The notes: generated by a model from the letters alone, not told the origin. A stretch of DNA of 64,000 bases from Pseudomonas sp. Irchel s3b2 (GCF_900187445.1 NZ_FYEB01000003.1:248001-312000), one strand, 5' to 3'. Counted from the first letter of the stretch, positions 1-9,520 are shown. Numbers and translations are program-made.

Positions 1-1411
1 TCCAGCGCACCACTGCAATGCTCCAGCCTTGACCGGCAGTGTCTTCGATACCGACCATTTCGCCAGCCTGTAGCTCGGTGGGCACCGCGCCGGGCCAGGC
101 CAGGCAATAGCCGCCAGGGCTGTGATTGATCACCGGTAGTACATAGGTCGGGAAATGCTGCTGGCGGTCGGATGCCTCGTGACTGTCATCGTTTTGAAAG
201 CGCGGGTATTCGATTTCTTCGTAGGGCAGCAGCGTATCTGCGGTGCCATGGGGGGCGGCGTCGAAGGCTTGTCTCCATTGATCTTTGGCGCGACCTGTCG
301 GATCGGTAGCCGAGAACTGCGCGGGCCGGGAGCCAGGTTTCTTCAAAATGTCGTTGAACGAGCGTTTGTCGCCGAGATAAAAGTGCAGAGCGCTCATGCC
401 CACGCACAGGGTCAACGTACCGTGGCCGACGGTGCGCTGGAAACTGCGCTCGGCGGTCTGCCCCCAGGCGGCATGCAGGTGTTGCAGCGTATCCAGATTC
501 AGCCCTGTCGGAACCGGCAACGGCGATGCCTTGTCGGCCGATTGTTGCAGATGGGTTTCGATGGCCGCGACCAGAGGTTGCGGGTCGATCCCGAGCAAGC
601 TCTCCTGTTGTTCAGCGAGGAATTTGGAGCGATAACGCGGCCCGATGTCGAGATCCGGGGCGATGGCAAACAGCCCGTTGTCCGCTTTGGCCGGTTGCAG
701 CTTGATCCACTGGCTCCAGGGTTCGAGCACCTCGGCGAGCCGTGCGATCTGGTTCTGGCGCAGTTGATTGCAGCGTGAAGCCCCCAGCAGGAGGGCGACG
801 ACGTAGGTTTGCGCGATGCTCAGGCTTTGCGTCTGACTGGCCAGTTCATCGCGCACGCTCAAATTTTGCAGTTGGAACTGACAGCCAATCCGGTACAGCT
901 GATGTAATTCCAGCCACAGATTTTCGGGCACCGGACAATAGAGTTCAGTGGCGCGGATCAACGCGCCGTTCAGGCAATGGATTGCCCGTTGCAAAGCCTG
1001 GGTCAGCAGCGGCGCACGGTCCTTGCTGAAGCGCGGTGCGATGCGGATGACGATTTGTTTGTAGCCGATCGCCAAGTGGCTCTGCAGCGCCTGGCAAAGG
1101 TTGGCAATCTTGCGCGAGCGTTCGTCGAGCACAATGGCCTGATGCAGGAAATGCCGCTCCAGGTGCTTGCAGACGTAATACACCTCGGGCCGCAACAGTT
1201 CGAGCAATTGCAGACGATTGTCGCTGGGTGTGAGCAGTTGATTGAGTTCGCTCAAGCCTTGATACAACTGGCGAGCGGTTTCGCCGATGTTGGCTTTGGG
1301 CAGATTGGCGATCCAGCGCTTGAGATCGCGAGGCGTGGCTTCGCAGAAAGACAGACGCGACTGCGTCGGGATCGGTGCGCGTAGCAGGAGGTGGGGACTG
1401 GTCTCATTCAT
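1..1411 (-). CDS. Conserved cytoplasmic protein with PilZ-like C-terminus (partial)
   Basis: The reading frame starts at ATG 1411 (MNETSPHLLL...) and stays open to the left edge, so the C-terminus is missing; about 470 codons are visible. A GGAG lies 12 bases before the start, which is a weak spacing. The first 400 residues look helical and soluble, with no signal peptide or membrane segment. The last visible part (NHSPGGYCLAWPG, then GEMVGIED and WSIAVVRW) resembles the PilZ-like fold of the Pseudomonas protein found near serB and psd (PA4961 type). Binding of cyclic di-GMP is not shown, because the canonical RxxxR and DxSxxG motifs are not clear in the visible part. Function is unknown; the family call rests on the C-terminal pattern and on gene order. 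Confidence 0.6.
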   Translation of the reverse strand, partial: MNETSPHLLLRAPIPTQSRLSFCEATPRDLKRWIANLPKANIGETARQLYQGLSELNQLLTPSDNRLQLLELLRPEVYYVCKHLERHFLHQAIVLDERSRKIANLCQALQSHLAIGYKQIVIRIAPRFSKDRAPLLTQALQRAIHCLNGALIRATELYCPVPENLWLELHQLYRIGCQFQLQNLSVRDELASQTQSLSIAQTYVVALLLGASRCNQLRQNQIARLAEVLEPWSQWIKLQPAKADNGLFAIAPDLDIGPRYRSKFLAEQQESLLGIDPQPLVAAIETHLQQSADKASPLPVPTGLNLDTLQHLHAAWGQTAERSFQRTVGHGTLTLCVGMSALHFYLGDKRSFNDILKKPGSRPAQFSATDPTGRAKDQWRQAFDAAPHGTADTLLPYEEIEYPRFQNDDSHEASDRQQHFPTYVLPVINHSPGGYCLAWPGAVPTELQAGEMVGIEDTAGQGWSIAVVRW

Positions 1412-1607
1412 GCCGTGGACAAACTCCAACCGTTAAATGGGCAGTGAATGATCTGACTGTAGCAGCTATGGGTTTTACCGTTTGTCTGTCAGTCGAGTGC
1501 CAACCGGGCGTACTACTAATCTGTCACTCGTGCGACCGGACACACAGTCGTATGGCCTGCTGCCTACGCAGGGCAGGTCTCTTTGTAACTTCAAGGAGAT
1601 GAAGTTT

Positions 1608-2009
1608 ATGTCTAGATATGTAGTGGCAAATCAATGGGGCGGTAGTTCGGCACCCTGGCATCCGGGCGGAGACTGGACGCTAGGCGCGCGGGACAACCAG
1701 AACGTTGTCGCGATCGAGATCAAATCGGGCGATGGCGGGAAGAGTTTCACCGGCACCATGACGTATGCGGGTGAAGGTCCCATTGGCTTCAAGGCTCAGC
1801 GCACGGGCCAGAACCAATACAACGTTGAAAATCAGTGGGGCGGCAACGATGCCCCGTGGCATCCGGGTGGCAAATGGGTCATCGGAGGTCGGGATAATCA
1901 GAACGTTGTGGCGTTGAGCGTGACCTCCAGCGATGGAGGGAAAAACCTCAGTGGCACCAATACCTATGCCGACGAAGGGCCGATCGGCTTCCGTGGACAG
2001 ATAGAGTAA
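1608..2009 (+). CDS. OAA-family high-mannose-binding lectin
   Basis: This 133-residue protein consists of two tandem repeats (residues 1-67 and 68-133) that are about 62% identical by eye. Each repeat carries NQWGG..APWHPGG, then R-DNQNVVA and EGPIGF. These are the hallmark motifs of the Oscillatoria agardhii agglutinin family, whose members bind the core of high-mannose N-glycans; a P. fluorescens member (PFL) with this two-repeat length is known. An AAGGAG at 1593-1598 sits 9 bases before ATG 1608, so this start is preferred over ATG 1599, which touches the ribosome binding site. There is no signal peptide, so export would need another route. The gene stands alone between housekeeping genes that are normally closer together, which suggests insertion. 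A hairpin follows at 2025-2059. Confidence 0.93.
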   Translation: MSRYVVANQWGGSSAPWHPGGDWTLGARDNQNVVAIEIKSGDGGKSFTGTMTYAGEGPIGFKAQRTGQNQYNVENQWGGNDAPWHPGGKWVIGGRDNQNVVALSVTSSDGGKNLSGTNTYADEGPIGFRGQIE

Positions 2010-2024
2010 CGGCACCACCGAAAT

Positions 2025-2059
2025 GTCCGACCCCGCGAAGACGTTCGCAGGGGTCGGAT
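2025..2059. terminator. Hairpin between lectin gene and psd
   Basis: Arms TCCGACCCC and GGGGTCGGA enclose a second pair GCGAA/TTCGC with one unpaired A. It lies between two convergent genes and probably terminates both, although there is no T run. Confidence 0.55.
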
Positions 2060-2066
2060 CAGGGGA

Positions 2067-2927
2067 TCAGGCGTTTGGCAGGCCGATGCCCTGGCCCATT
2101 TGCACTGGCGAAAGAGCGCCGAGCCCTTCAGCCCATTTCACTTGATCCGGCCCGAACAGCACGACAGCCGTGGAGCCGAGTTTGAAACGACCCAGTTCCG
2201 CGCCTTTTTCCAGATGGATCGGTGCACGGGCGGCTTCGTCGTAACGGAAGGTTTTCAGCTCGCGTTTTGGCGGCGTGATCAACCCGGCCCAGACAGTTTC
2301 GATCGACGCCACAATCATCGCGCCCACCAGCACCACGGCCATCGGGCCACGTTCGGTGTCGAAAATGCACGCTACACGCTCGTTGCGGGCGAACAGTTCC
2401 GGTACGTTTTCGGCGGTGGTCTGGTTGACCGAGAAGATGCGGCCGGGGATGTAGACCATCTCGCGCAGGGTGCCGGCCAGCGGCATGTGCACGCGGTGGT
2501 AATCTTTAGGCGACAGGTAAATGGTGGCGAAGTCACCGCCCATGAATGGCGCGGCGTTGGCTGCGTCACCACCCAGCAGTTCCAGCACGCTGAAGCTGTG
2601 GCCCTTGGCCTGGAAAACCCGACCGTGTTCGATCGGGCCGAGTTGGCTGACGGCACCGTCGGCCGGGCTGAGAATCGCGCCAGGGGTTTGATCCAACGGA
2701 CGAGCGCCGTCTTTCAAGGCGCGAGTGAAGAACGCATTGAAGTGCTCGTAAGCCGTCAGGTCTTCGACCAGCGCCTGGGACATGTCCACTTGATAACGCT
2801 TGGCGAACCAGGCGGTTAAGGCGTTCTTGAACCAGCGCACGCGGCATTCGGCAATGCAGCCGGCCAGTCGCGAGAGCAAGTGGTGGGGTAGCAGGTATTG
2901 GCTGAGGATAAACAAACGCTTATTCAT
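2067..2927 (-). CDS. psd: Phosphatidylserine decarboxylase proenzyme
   Basis: The 286-residue protein makes phosphatidylethanolamine from phosphatidylserine at the inner membrane. The self-cleavage motif LGST lies at residues 250-253; in this family the serine (252) becomes the pyruvoyl group of the small alpha chain. The stretches SPADG (near residue 88), HRVHMP and [13 protein letters not shown] are typical of Psd. The length is that of the bacterial proenzyme. It starts 18 bases after the stop of rhdA, so the two are probably co-transcribed. Confidence 0.97.
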   Translation of the reverse strand: MNKRLFILSQYLLPHHLLSRLAGCIAECRVRWFKNALTAWFAKRYQVDMSQALVEDLTAYEHFNAFFTRALKDGARPLDQTPGAILSPADGAVSQLGPIEHGRVFQAKGHSFSVLELLGGDAANAAPFMGGDFATIYLSPKDYHRVHMPLAGTLREMVYIPGRIFSVNQTTAENVPELFARNERVACIFDTERGPMAVVLVGAMIVASIETVWAGLITPPKRELKTFRYDEAARAPIHLEKGAELGRFKLGSTAVVLFGPDQVKWAEGLGALSPVQMGQGIGLPNA

Positions 2928-2945
2928 TAACTGTCCTTAAAAACC

Positions 2946-3761
2946 TTAAATCTCTACGGGCGTGTCGGGATGATTGCCCCATTCGCCCCAGGAGCCGGCG
3001 TAGCCTTTGACTCGCGGATAACCGAGCGACTTGGCCACAAGATACGTGAAGCCAGAACGATGGTGAGTCTGGCAGTGGGTAATGACTTCTTTGTCTTTGG
3101 TGATACCGAGTTGTTCCAGGATTTTCGGCATGTCGGTGCGGATGCGCAGGTTACGCGCCTGATCCATGCCGGCTGTCCACTCGAAATTGACCGCGCCGGG
3201 AATATGCCCGCCCTTGGCCGCCAGCACTTTCTCGCCGGAGTACTCCAGCGGCCCGCGTGCATCCCAGATTGCCAGGTCAGCGGCACCGAGACGGCTTTGC
3301 AGGTATTCGCGAGTGGCGATGGGTTCGTCATGCAGCGTCAGGGCAACCGGGCCACCGACCGCTGGCGGGATCTGGATCGACATGGGCAAGCCTTCTGCCA
3401 GCCAGGCCGTCAAGCCGCCGTCGATGTAGTGATACTTGCTGTGACCGATGACATCCAGCAGCCAGATAAAGCGCCCGGCCCAACCGCCGCCTTCATCGTC
3501 ATAGACGACATAGACCGCATCGGGGTTGTGCCCCAGTTCGCCAAACAATGCTTCAAGCGCGGCTTGGGTCGGCAGCAGGCCTGGCGCAGGCGCCTGACCC
3601 AGTTGAGTACGTTTTGGATCGACAAAGCGTGCCCCGGGGATATGCCCTGCGGCATAGCGGGCGCTGCTGGTCAGGTCCACCAGAATCAGTTCGCGGGAGT
3701 CGAGACGCGGGAGCAGGTCGCTCGGCTCGATCACCAGCGCCAAGCCAGAGAAGTCAGACAT
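2946..3761 (-). CDS. rhdA: Thiosulfate/3-mercaptopyruvate sulfurtransferase (rhodanese)
   Basis: This is a 271-residue tandem-domain rhodanese with an inactive N-terminal domain and a catalytic C-terminal one. The active loop HCQTHHRSG places the sulfur-accepting cysteine at residue 230, the same loop and position as Azotobacter vinelandii RhdA. The enzyme moves sulfane sulfur from thiosulfate to acceptors such as cyanide or thiols. The start at 3761 (MSDFSGLALVIEP) fits the family length; an upstream in-frame ATG would add only a few unlikely residues. It lies directly upstream of psd, as in other pseudomonads. Confidence 0.95.
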   Translation of the reverse strand: MSDFSGLALVIEPSDLLPRLDSRELILVDLTSSARYAAGHIPGARFVDPKRTQLGQAPAPGLLPTQAALEALFGELGHNPDAVYVVYDDEGGGWAGRFIWLLDVIGHSKYHYIDGGLTAWLAEGLPMSIQIPPAVGGPVALTLHDEPIATREYLQSRLGAADLAIWDARGPLEYSGEKVLAAKGGHIPGAVNFEWTAGMDQARNLRIRTDMPKILEQLGITKDKEVITHCQTHHRSGFTYLVAKSLGYPRVKGYAGSWGEWGNHPDTPVEI

Positions 3762-3884
3762 GTGAGGTCTCCAGAGCACAAAGGGGAGGGATTGTAACGC
3801 AGCGTCATGAGGGTCGGTTATCAGTTATTTCGGCACAGGAAATAACTGAAAACAGGCCCTAACGCCTGTCGATTAAGCGAAATT

Positions 3885-3976
3885 CCTGTAGGAGCGAGCT
3901 TGCTCGCGAAAGCGGTATATCAGGCGACATCAATGTTGACTGTGCTGCCGTCTTCGCGAGCAAGCTCGCTCCTACA
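3885..3976. repeat. REP-like inverted pair
   Basis: CCTGTAGGAGCGAGCTTGCTCGCGAA at the left end is mirrored by TTCGCGAGCAAGCTCGCTCCTACA at the right, with about 40 bases between. It lies between the 5' end of rhdA and the 3' end of the HDOD gene (tandem genes on the minus strand). Confidence 0.9.
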
Positions 3977-5509
3977 TTATCGGTGGCTAAAGTTGTGCAG
4001 GGCTTTTTCGATGCACTGCGCGGTTTTGCCGAACGCTTGCACGGTAATTTCCGAGAACGGCCCGCCGCCCTGATCCGCCACCACGATCATGATCACCCGA
4101 CCGTTGTTGACCAAGGAACGCAACAGCAGGTGTTCGCCGCTGAATTGCGAACGCAGACTAGCCGGCAACAGGGCCGAGAATTGTGCGTTGTTGGCTGGCG
4201 TCAGACGCACCTGGGCCTGCTGCGCGAGCAGGCGCTGCAGCACGGTACTCTGGCTGACCACCAGGTTCAGACCGGCCACTTCTTTGGGCAGCCCTGCGGT
4301 CTGGTGTACGCGTAAATTAGCGTGCGTGCGGTCGGCCATCAGGATCATCACCCGCCGCATGCCGCACGCCACCAGGGCGTCTCGGGCCGAGGTGGTCAAG
4401 TGCATGGCATTGGTAAAACGGCTCGGCTCCACCAGCAACTCGGCGCATTGTTTACGCCATTTCGCCAGGTCTTCTGCGGTCGGCGCCGGGGCAGGCAGCA
4501 AACCGGCGTGAACACGGTTCATACCCGTCGGCCAGATCAGCGCTTCGGCCGGGTGCCAGAGGTCCGGCATGGCGTGTTGGCGGGCGCTGTTGGTGGCCTG
4601 TTGGTGCAATTGTTGCTGCACCTCATCCATTGGCATTTGCAGGTAAAGGCTGGTGAGGTATTGCCAGCGTTCACAGTGAGGACTGCCCCACGCCTGTTGT
4701 GCCGACAACGCCAGCCCATTGGCCAGCAGCACGGTATTGGCTGGCTGATTGAGCCAGCGGCGCAGCGTCGGATTGTCATCGAGGCGGTTCTGTTGGCGCA
4801 GTGGATGCTCGCTGTCACGCGCGATGCGCAAGACTTTCACCAACTCACGTTGTTCATTGAGCAGCAGCCGATAACCCTGCTGTACCCAGATCGGCAGACG
4901 CCAGGTGTCCACCAGCGCCAGACAGATTTCCAGCAGGCGTACACCGAACAATTGCTTTTCGACTTTGCGCGCCGACTCACCTTTATGGATGACCCGCAGC
5001 TCCCACTCTTCAAGCAACTGCGGATGAGTCAACGCCATGGGCCACAGTGGCGAAAGAAACAGCAGGCTGCCCCAGTGGATGTCCTGCCACAACCGCGCCA
5101 GGCGACCGGCAAAAAAACCATTGGCCTGTTGGGTGGCGTGCTGGCTGATCAACTGAAGCTGGCGCAGCGCGACAGGGATCTGCGATTGGGGTTCGGCGGG
5201 CAGGCGCTCGAGCAATTCTTCGGTGCGCTTCAAACCGAGGCGATTGATCGCCACTTCAAGATTTTCAGCGGGCTCGGTCATGCTGCCATGGGTGTGGCGG
5301 TTGGCTTCGCGAATCACGCTCAAGGCCAGGGCCGGGCTGTCCTGCATCAGTTCGGCGATGTCTCGCAGCGAACTGCGGCTATCGCGGATGGCTTTGCAGA
5401 CGCGGTCGTGACTGGCTTGCGGAACCGGCAGGCGCACACTATCGAGCAGTTTGACCCAGCCTTCGAGCGTGGCCGGTTTCGGCGTGGGGACGTTCGTTTC
5501 GTTAGCCAT
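3977..5509 (-). CDS. HDOD-domain protein
   Basis: The 510-residue protein has an N-terminal HDOD domain (about residues 20-220: VRLPVPQASHDRVCKAI, DSPALALSVIREAN, INRLGLKRTEELL), a fold related to HD phosphohydrolases but usually without catalytic metal ligands. The rest looks like a GAF-type sensory module (about 350-505). HDOD proteins are thought to act in signalling and motility control. It is divergent from motAB, from which it is separated by 165 bases, and this position next to motA is conserved in Pseudomonas. The exact role is not known. Confidence 0.8.
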   Translation of the reverse strand: MANETNVPTPKPATLEGWVKLLDSVRLPVPQASHDRVCKAIRDSRSSLRDIAELMQDSPALALSVIREANRHTHGSMTEPAENLEVAINRLGLKRTEELLERLPAEPQSQIPVALRQLQLISQHATQQANGFFAGRLARLWQDIHWGSLLFLSPLWPMALTHPQLLEEWELRVIHKGESARKVEKQLFGVRLLEICLALVDTWRLPIWVQQGYRLLLNEQRELVKVLRIARDSEHPLRQQNRLDDNPTLRRWLNQPANTVLLANGLALSAQQAWGSPHCERWQYLTSLYLQMPMDEVQQQLHQQATNSARQHAMPDLWHPAEALIWPTGMNRVHAGLLPAPAPTAEDLAKWRKQCAELLVEPSRFTNAMHLTTSARDALVACGMRRVMILMADRTHANLRVHQTAGLPKEVAGLNLVVSQSTVLQRLLAQQAQVRLTPANNAQFSALLPASLRSQFSGEHLLLRSLVNNGRVIMIVVADQGGGPFSEITVQAFGKTAQCIEKALHNFSHR

Positions 5510-5579
5510 GTCTGGACGCGATCATCGTCTGCTTTACCTATCCCTGCGTAGGCCAAATTGGCTTTTCGCCTTAACGGCC

Positions 5580-5606
5580 TACAGTCTCGCGCAGTTTTGC
5601 CGATAA
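5580..5606 (+). promoter_or_regulatory. FliA (sigma28) promoter for motAB
   Basis: TACAGTCT at 5580-5587 and GCCGATAA at 5599-5606 are 11 bases apart. The flagellar sigma28 consensus is TAAAGTTT-N11-GCCGATAA, so the -10 is perfect and the -35 matches 6 of 8. It lies 68 bases before the motA start. Confidence 0.8.
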
Positions 5607-5674
5607 GGAGAAGAAGAGATTTTTTAACTTCCGAATATGACCTTGAACCCGACTCAGTAAGTGCTCTCCTACCT

Positions 5675-6526
5675 ATGGCTAAAATTATCGGCATCATCGT
5701 CGTATTCGCGAGCGTGCTCGGCGGATACGTGCTTTCCCACGGCAAGATTGCCGCCCTCATCCAGCCTTTCGAGGTGATGATTATCGGTGGCGCAGCCCTT
5801 GGTGCATTCCTGCAGGCCAACCCCGGTCATATGACAATGCATGTGTTCAAGAAGGCTTTGAGCATGTTCAGTTCGCGTTTCAACCACACGTTCTATCTGG
5901 AAGTGCTGGGGCTGATTTACGAGATCCTCAACAAGAGCCGCCGCGAAGGCATGATGGCGATCGAAGGCGACATCGAAGATGCCGCTGCGAGCCCGATCTT
6001 CGCCAAGTACCCGTCGGTGCTGAAAGATGAACGCATGACTGCGTACATCTGCGATTACCTGCGCATCATGTCCTCCGGCAACATGGCTCCCCATGAGCTT
6101 GAAGGCTTGTTTGACATGGAACTGACCAGCCTCAAGGAAGACCTGGATCACCCCTCCCACGCCGTCAACGGCATCGCCGATGCCATGCCGGGTTTCGGTA
6201 TCGTCGCGGCGGTATTGGGTATCGTGGTGACGATGGCCTCCCTGGGTGAGAGCGACCAGAAAATGATTGGCCTGCACGTGGGTGCGGCTCTGGTAGGTAC
6301 CTTCTTCGGTATTCTCGCGGCCTACGGTTTCTTTGGCCCGTTGGCCCACGCCCTGGGCCACGATGCCAAGGAAGAACTGAACGTCTACGAAGCCATCAAG
6401 GCCTCGTTGGTCGCTTCAGCTTCCGGCATGCCACCATCACTGGCGGTGGAATTCGGTCGTAAGGTTCTGTACCCGGCGCACCGTCCTAGCTTCGCTGAGC
6501 TGGAACAAGCGGTTCGCGGTCGCTAG
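5675..6526 (+). CDS. motA: Flagellar motor stator protein MotA
   Basis: The 283-residue inner-membrane protein forms the proton-driven stator with MotB. It starts MAKIIGIIVVFASVLGGYVLSHG, a typical first MotA helix, and contains the cytoplasmic loop with the conserved charged residues and the paired C-terminal helices (GFGIVAAVLGIVVTMASLG and GAALVGTFFGILAAYGFFGP). ATG 5675 is chosen because upstream in-frame starts precede the FliA promoter and would add a non-membrane tail. Two bases separate it from motB. Confidence 0.97.
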   Translation: MAKIIGIIVVFASVLGGYVLSHGKIAALIQPFEVMIIGGAALGAFLQANPGHMTMHVFKKALSMFSSRFNHTFYLEVLGLIYEILNKSRREGMMAIEGDIEDAAASPIFAKYPSVLKDERMTAYICDYLRIMSSGNMAPHELEGLFDMELTSLKEDLDHPSHAVNGIADAMPGFGIVAAVLGIVVTMASLGESDQKMIGLHVGAALVGTFFGILAAYGFFGPLAHALGHDAKEELNVYEAIKASLVASASGMPPSLAVEFGRKVLYPAHRPSFAELEQAVRGR

Positions 6527-6528
6527 TC

Positions 6529-7557
6529 ATGGAAAATAACCAGCCGATAATCATCAAGCGCGTAAAGAAATACGCGGGCGGGCATCACGGGGGCTCCTGG
6601 AAAATCGCTTTCGCTGACTTTGCGACGGCGATGATGGCGTTCTTCCTGGTGTTGTGGCTGTTGTCCACGGCAACGCCGGAACAGAAGATCGCCATTGCCG
6701 GTTACTTCAAGGACCCGGTCGGTTTTTCCGAAAGCGGTACGCCCTACATCATCGATCTGGGCGGCTCGCCGACCCTGGCGCCGGAGAGCACCCTTAACCC
6801 CGAGGTGAAATCCCAGCCTCAGCCAGACAAGGTGACGATCGACTCCGAACAGGTCGAAGGCATGGCCGAGCAGGTCGAGAAAGAGCGCCTGGAACTGTTG
6901 CTGCAAGAGTTGCAGAACAAGGTTGATGAGAATCCACAGCTGCAAAAGTTCAAGGATCAGATCCTTTTCGAGATCACCCAGGACGGTTTGCGCATCCAGA
7001 TCATGGACGCTGAAAATCGACCGATGTTCGACTCCGGCAGTGCGCGTCTGAAGCCGTATTTCGAAGACATCCTGCTGGCCATGGCCGACACCATCAAAGC
7101 GGTGCCGAACAAGATCAGCATCAGCGGCCACACCGATGCCAAGCCATACTCGGGCACCGGCGACTTCGGTAACTGGGAACTCTCGGCCAACCGCGCCAAT
7201 GCGGCTCGTCGTGCGTTGGTTGCCGGCAGCTATCCGGACGCTCAGGTAGCACGAGTCGTGGGTTATGCCTCGTCGGCGCTGTTCGACCGCGAGAAACCGT
7301 TCAACCCGGTCAACCGCCGGATTGACATCGTCGTGCTGACCAAGAAAGCCCAGCGTGCCATCGAAGGTTCGCAAGGTGCGGAACCGGCGCCAGCGCCGAC
7401 GCAAGGGCAGGGTGGTCCGGGCGAAGTGCCCACGCCGCCAGTCGATCCGAATGCCTTGCCGGCGGATAAGGAACCGCTGCCGGCTCATGAGCTTCGCGAA
7501 CGTTTGAATCTGTTTGATGATCCTGCACCGAAAGCGGGTGAGCCGCCCAGGCAGTGA
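6529..7557 (+). CDS. motB: Flagellar motor stator protein MotB
   Basis: The 342-residue protein has a short cytoplasmic N-terminus, one membrane helix (about residues 26-47) carrying the proton-binding aspartate at residue 30 in FADFATAMMAFF, a periplasmic linker, and an OmpA-like peptidoglycan-binding domain (about 150-280, with SGHTDAKPY and NWELSANRANAARR). The Pro/Gly-rich C-terminal tail is probably flexible. It is co-transcribed with motA and ends before a strong terminator. Confidence 0.97.
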   Translation: MENNQPIIIKRVKKYAGGHHGGSWKIAFADFATAMMAFFLVLWLLSTATPEQKIAIAGYFKDPVGFSESGTPYIIDLGGSPTLAPESTLNPEVKSQPQPDKVTIDSEQVEGMAEQVEKERLELLLQELQNKVDENPQLQKFKDQILFEITQDGLRIQIMDAENRPMFDSGSARLKPYFEDILLAMADTIKAVPNKISISGHTDAKPYSGTGDFGNWELSANRANAARRALVAGSYPDAQVARVVGYASSALFDREKPFNPVNRRIDIVVLTKKAQRAIEGSQGAEPAPAPTQGQGGPGEVPTPPVDPNALPADKEPLPAHELRERLNLFDDPAPKAGEPPRQ

Positions 7558-7563
7558 TCCATG

Positions 7564-7592
7564 AAAAAGCCGACAGCGATGTCGGCTTTTTT
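7564..7592. terminator. Bidirectional terminator between motB and rsgA
   Basis: AAAAAGCCGACA and TGTCGGCTTTTTT form a 12-bp stem with an A run on one side and a T run on the other, so it can serve both convergent genes. Confidence 0.9.
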
Positions 7593-7602
7593 GTGCCGGC
7601 TG

Positions 7603-7636
7603 TTGATCATTTTCGTTGCGTCACGAAAATGATCAA
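7603..7636. repeat. 14-bp perfect inverted repeat
   Basis: TTGATCATTTTCGT at 7603-7616 and ACGAAAATGATCAA at 7623-7636 are exact reverse complements around a 6-base loop. It sits next to the motB/rsgA terminator and just after the rsgA stop. Confidence 0.85.
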
Positions 7637-7642
7637 GACTGC

Positions 7643-8674
7643 TTAGTAGCTGCTTTCCGGCAAACTGGCGATGATCGAGCGGTAGCTGTTCATCCGTTGC
7701 TGCTGCACGCGGCCCTCTTCCAGGGCCTTGAGCAGGGCGCAACCCGGCTCGCGGTCGTGCTTGCAGTCGCGGAAGCGGCAGGTGCCGATCAGGTCGTTGA
7801 ACTCGATGAAACCGGCTTCGACGTCGGCACGGCTGACGTGACCCAGACCGAATTCCCGGATGCCCGGGGAGTCGATCAACTCACCGCCACCGGGGAAGTG
7901 GAACAACCGCGCGGTGGTGGTGGTGTGGGTGCCCTGGCCCGACAGCTCGGACAGTGGGCCGACGCGGGTGTCGACTTCCGGCAGCAGGCTGTTGACCAGC
8001 GACGACTTGCCGACACCGGATTGGCCGACGAATACGCTGATGTGCCCGTCCAGCTGTTTCTGCAGCTGTTCCATGCCGTTGCCGTGGTGGGCTGACACTT
8101 CCAGCACCGGGTAACCCAGCGTGCGGTAAACCGCCAGCAAGGCATTCAGTGCCGGGGCGTTCTGCTCGTCGATCAGGTCGAATTTGTTCAGTAGCAGCAA
8201 TGGCCGAATACCCGCGTGTTCCGCGGCGACCAGATAACGGTCGATCAGGTTGGCGTGAGGCTCGGGCAGCGGCGCGAAGACGATAACGATCAAGTCGACG
8301 TTGGCCGCCACCGGCTTGAGCTGGCCACGGCTGTCCGGACGGCAGAGCTCGGTTTTACGCGGCAGTTGCGCGACGATCACGCCGATGCCCTGATTACCGG
8401 CACGCCAGACAACCTGATCGCCGGTCACCAGCGCTGGCAGGTTGGCACGCAAGTGGCAGCGGAATACCTGGCCGGCCAATTCGCCATCGAGGGCTTCGAC
8501 TTCGACCTGCACACCGAAGTGCGCGATCACCAGGCCCGTCTGTTCCGGGCCCAGGTCGCCGCCTTCGAGTGCCTCGACAGCCGAGGACTCGCGTTTGGCG
8601 GCGCGGGCAGCGCGCTCGCCCTGAATCTTTTCGATGCGCCAGTTTTGACGACGATTGAGTTGGCGTTTGGCCAT
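7643..8674 (-). CDS. rsgA: Ribosome small subunit GTPase A
   Basis: The 343-residue circularly permuted GTPase helps late 30S maturation. It has an N-terminal OB fold, the G4 motif LLNKFDL before the P-loop GQSGVGKSS (the permuted order), and a C-terminal zinc site with Cys, Cys, His and Cys in [14 protein letters not shown]. The basic N-terminus ([18 protein letters not shown]) is typical of the family. It is divergent from orn, as in E. coli and other gamma-proteobacteria. Confidence 0.97.
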   Translation of the reverse strand: MAKRQLNRRQNWRIEKIQGERAARAAKRESSAVEALEGGDLGPEQTGLVIAHFGVQVEVEALDGELAGQVFRCHLRANLPALVTGDQVVWRAGNQGIGVIVAQLPRKTELCRPDSRGQLKPVAANVDLIVIVFAPLPEPHANLIDRYLVAAEHAGIRPLLLLNKFDLIDEQNAPALNALLAVYRTLGYPVLEVSAHHGNGMEQLQKQLDGHISVFVGQSGVGKSSLVNSLLPEVDTRVGPLSELSGQGTHTTTTARLFHFPGGGELIDSPGIREFGLGHVSRADVEAGFIEFNDLIGTCRFRDCKHDREPGCALLKALEEGRVQQQRMNSYRSIIASLPESSY

Positions 8675-8781
8675 GGGTGTTCCGTATCGAGAATGCAGCG
8701 ATTAGGTAAAACGGCCGCGAGTTTAGCACGCCCGGCCACCAGCCTAGGCTAAACTGCGCACCTACTCCGAGGAGCCGACTC

Positions 8782-9324
8782 ATGCAAAACCCGCAGAATC
8801 TGATCTGGATCGACCTGGAAATGACCGGTCTGAACCCAGATACCGACGTCATCATCGAGATGGCCACCATCGTCACCGACAGTAATTTGAACACCTTGGC
8901 CGAAGGTCCGGTGATCGCCATCCACCACAGCGACGAGATCCTCGCCGGCATGGACGAGTGGAATACTCGTCAGCACGGCGGCTCCGGGCTGACTCAACGG
9001 GTTCGCGACAGCCGCATCAGCATGGCTGAAGCCGAAGCCGAGACCATCGCCTTTCTGGAGAAATGGGTGCCGAAGGGCAAGTCGCCGATCTGTGGCAACA
9101 GCATTTGCCAGGACCGTCGCTTCCTTTATACCCATATGAAGGCGCTGGAAAGCTACTTCCACTATCGCAACCTCGACGTGTCGACCCTTAAAGAACTGGC
9201 CGCTCGCTGGGCGCCGGACGTACGCGACAGCTTCAAAAAGGGCAGTACCCACCTGGCCCTGGACGACATCCGCGAATCGATCGCCGAGCTGCAGCACTAC
9301 CGCAAGAATTTCATCAAGTTCTGA
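8782..9324 (+). CDS. orn: Oligoribonuclease
   Basis: The 180-residue DEDDh 3'-5' exonuclease degrades dinucleotides, including pGpG from cyclic di-GMP turnover, and is essential in many gamma-proteobacteria. The acidic site appears in WIDLEMTGL, and the C-terminal [14 protein letters not shown] carries the last His and Asp. A GAGGAG lies just before ATG 8782. The length is the family norm. Confidence 0.98.
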   Translation: MQNPQNLIWIDLEMTGLNPDTDVIIEMATIVTDSNLNTLAEGPVIAIHHSDEILAGMDEWNTRQHGGSGLTQRVRDSRISMAEAEAETIAFLEKWVPKGKSPICGNSICQDRRFLYTHMKALESYFHYRNLDVSTLKELAARWAPDVRDSFKKGSTHLALDDIRESIAELQHYRKNFIKF

Positions 9325-9346
9325 TGGGGTGGTGCCTGATCTGACG

Positions 9347-9432
9347 CCTTCGCGGGCAAGCCTCGCTCCTACGGTGGTCCGCGATGCTCTTGTAGGAGCG
9401 AGCGGTGCGGCGATCCGACTTGCCCGCGAAGA
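9347..9432. repeat. REP-like inverted pair
   Basis: CTTCGCGGGCAAGCCTCGCT on the left and a diverged copy ending TTGCCCGCGAAG on the right. The right half holds an insertion-like change (GGTGCGGCGATCC), so it is an imperfect member of the family. It lies between orn and the TRIC-like gene. Confidence 0.85.
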
Positions 9433-9520
9433 AGGCGACGCGGTCTATCAGAGTGAATGCCCCCTTTTGGTGCCCTGACGATCTGAGTAGACTGCGCGCC
9501 TTCTTGTAAGGACCGCCACC

